From NCBI RefSeq assembly GCF_019966545.1, contig NZ_JAIMIC010000008.1, positions 62,001 to 126,000 on the forward strand: a DNA stretch of 64,000 nt, written 5' to 3'. Each line of letters starts with the position of its first letter. Position 1 is the stretch's first letter. Both the position numbers and the translations under genes were made by a program. A model generated the notes under the pieces. It worked only from the letters and a program-made list of their open reading frames with translations, was not told the origin of the DNA and did no database searches. Origin of the DNA: Heliomarina baculiformis. Lineage in GTDB: Bacteria; Pseudomonadota; Alphaproteobacteria; Rhodobacterales; Rhodobacteraceae. Positions 63,716 to 64,000 of the stretch are shown here, piece after piece.

Positions 63716-64000
63716 ATGACGGATACGACATCCATGTCGCCGGGCCTGAGTGACACAGACCCCGCGCAATCAAGCAGCAGCAAGAAAGCGGTCCTATACC
63801 GCATGGTGATGCCGGATCACCTCTGTCCCTTCGGTCTAAAGAGCAAATATCTGCTCGAACAACAGGGGTACGAGGTCGAGGATCACTGGCTGGAGACACG
63901 CGAGGAAACCGATGCGTTTCTTGAGAAATACGATGTGAAGACAAGCCCTCAAACCTGGATCGATGGCGAGCGTATCGGTGGCCATGACGATCTGCGGGTT
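63716..64000 (+). CDS. glutaredoxin domain of a Grx-MauE/DoxX fusion protein (partial)
   Basis: The window ends after 95 residues. They form a glutaredoxin-like domain: VLYRMVMPDHLCPFGLKSKYLLE with a CPFG site (single redox Cys), then TREETDAF and SPQTWIDGERIGGHDDL, the glutathione-binding TP/SP and GG motifs. In Rhodobacteraceae this sequence normally continues into a MauE/DoxX-type membrane domain, which here would lie beyond position 64000. GACAGGAG precedes ATG 63716. The MerR-type operator upstream suggests metal or redox control. Confidence 0.8.
   Translation, partial: MTDTTSMSPGLSDTDPAQSSSSKKAVLYRMVMPDHLCPFGLKSKYLLEQQGYEVEDHWLETREETDAFLEKYDVKTSPQTWIDGERIGGHDDLRV

Noticed and set aside
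1-64000. CRISPR array, insertion sequence or prophage
   Set aside because: No regularly spaced short repeats, transposase or phage structural genes were found; the only tandem repeats are the protein-coding domains at 40.7-41.9 kb.

Overview
The window reads as chromosome of a marine roseobacter-type alphaproteobacterium (Rhodobacteraceae). The evidence is the gene set: tpa/xsc/tauABC with a MocR-type TauR, a cytoplasm-facing SoeABC sulfite dehydrogenase, dmdCD of the DMSP demethylation route, the ethylmalonyl-CoA pathway lyase mcl1, a VPLPA-CTERM protein, a Grx-MauE fusion, and intergenic repeats of a kind common in Rhodobacterales. No phage, transposase or CRISPR array was seen. One tRNA (Ala-GGC) is present.

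Layout. 0-4 kb: DMT exporter, soluble lytic transglycosylase, dapA. 4-17.3 kb: a complete taurine dissimilation island. TauABC imports taurine, Tpa transaminates it to sulfoacetaldehyde, Xsc makes acetyl phosphate plus sulfite, and SoeABC oxidises the sulfite; TauR is the regulator. Pairs of CTGGNCYTAW-like boxes 22-23 bp apart lie before xsc, tauR and tpa and look like the TauR operators. 17.4-19.6 kb: an orphan sensor kinase. 20.5-39.4 kb: an accessory block of membrane, respiratory and probable acid-stress functions (PoxB, a GltB-like FMN protein, patatin, acetoacetate decarboxylase, cytochrome b561, 3-hydroxybutyrate dehydrogenase, DUF1269, quinol oxidase CyoABCD, a rhomboid-like protein, DUF202, MprF, HdeD-like protein and a two-component system). 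Non-coding stretches of about 0.8-1 kb border its left part. mprF, DUF202, rhomboid and cyoABCD overlap or nearly overlap as one apparent seven-gene operon.

39.6-42.1 kb holds two genes broken by single in-frame TAA codons: an AAA_28-type NTPase and a four-repeat choice-of-anchor-D protein with a VPLPA-CTERM tail. 42.6-46.4 kb: dmdD, dmdC and a divergent AraC regulator. 46.5-52.2 kb: tRNA-Ala, a TIGR02300 protein, a YgjP-type metalloprotease, a GntR regulator, an outer-membrane protein and an NMT1/TauA-type ABC transporter of unknown substrate. 52.3-58.3 kb: accA, a decayed region, mcl1, then dgcN-dgcA-dat for D-glutamate/D-amino acid catabolism. 58.4-64 kb: alpha/beta hydrolase, DUF1244, a frameshifted N-formylglutamate amidohydrolase relic, pyruvate kinase, rpmI-rplT, a DUF4174 protein, and the start of a Grx-MauE gene behind a MerR-type operator.

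No wholly unknown multi-gene system stands out. The strongest new-looking signals are the TauR box pairs, the mprF-to-cyo operon with its acid-stress context, the nonsense-interrupted VPLPA-CTERM repeat protein, the repeat that sits just after stop codons, and the MerR-type operator on a Grx-MauE gene. All calls come from reading the sequence and from knowledge of the families; no database search was run.
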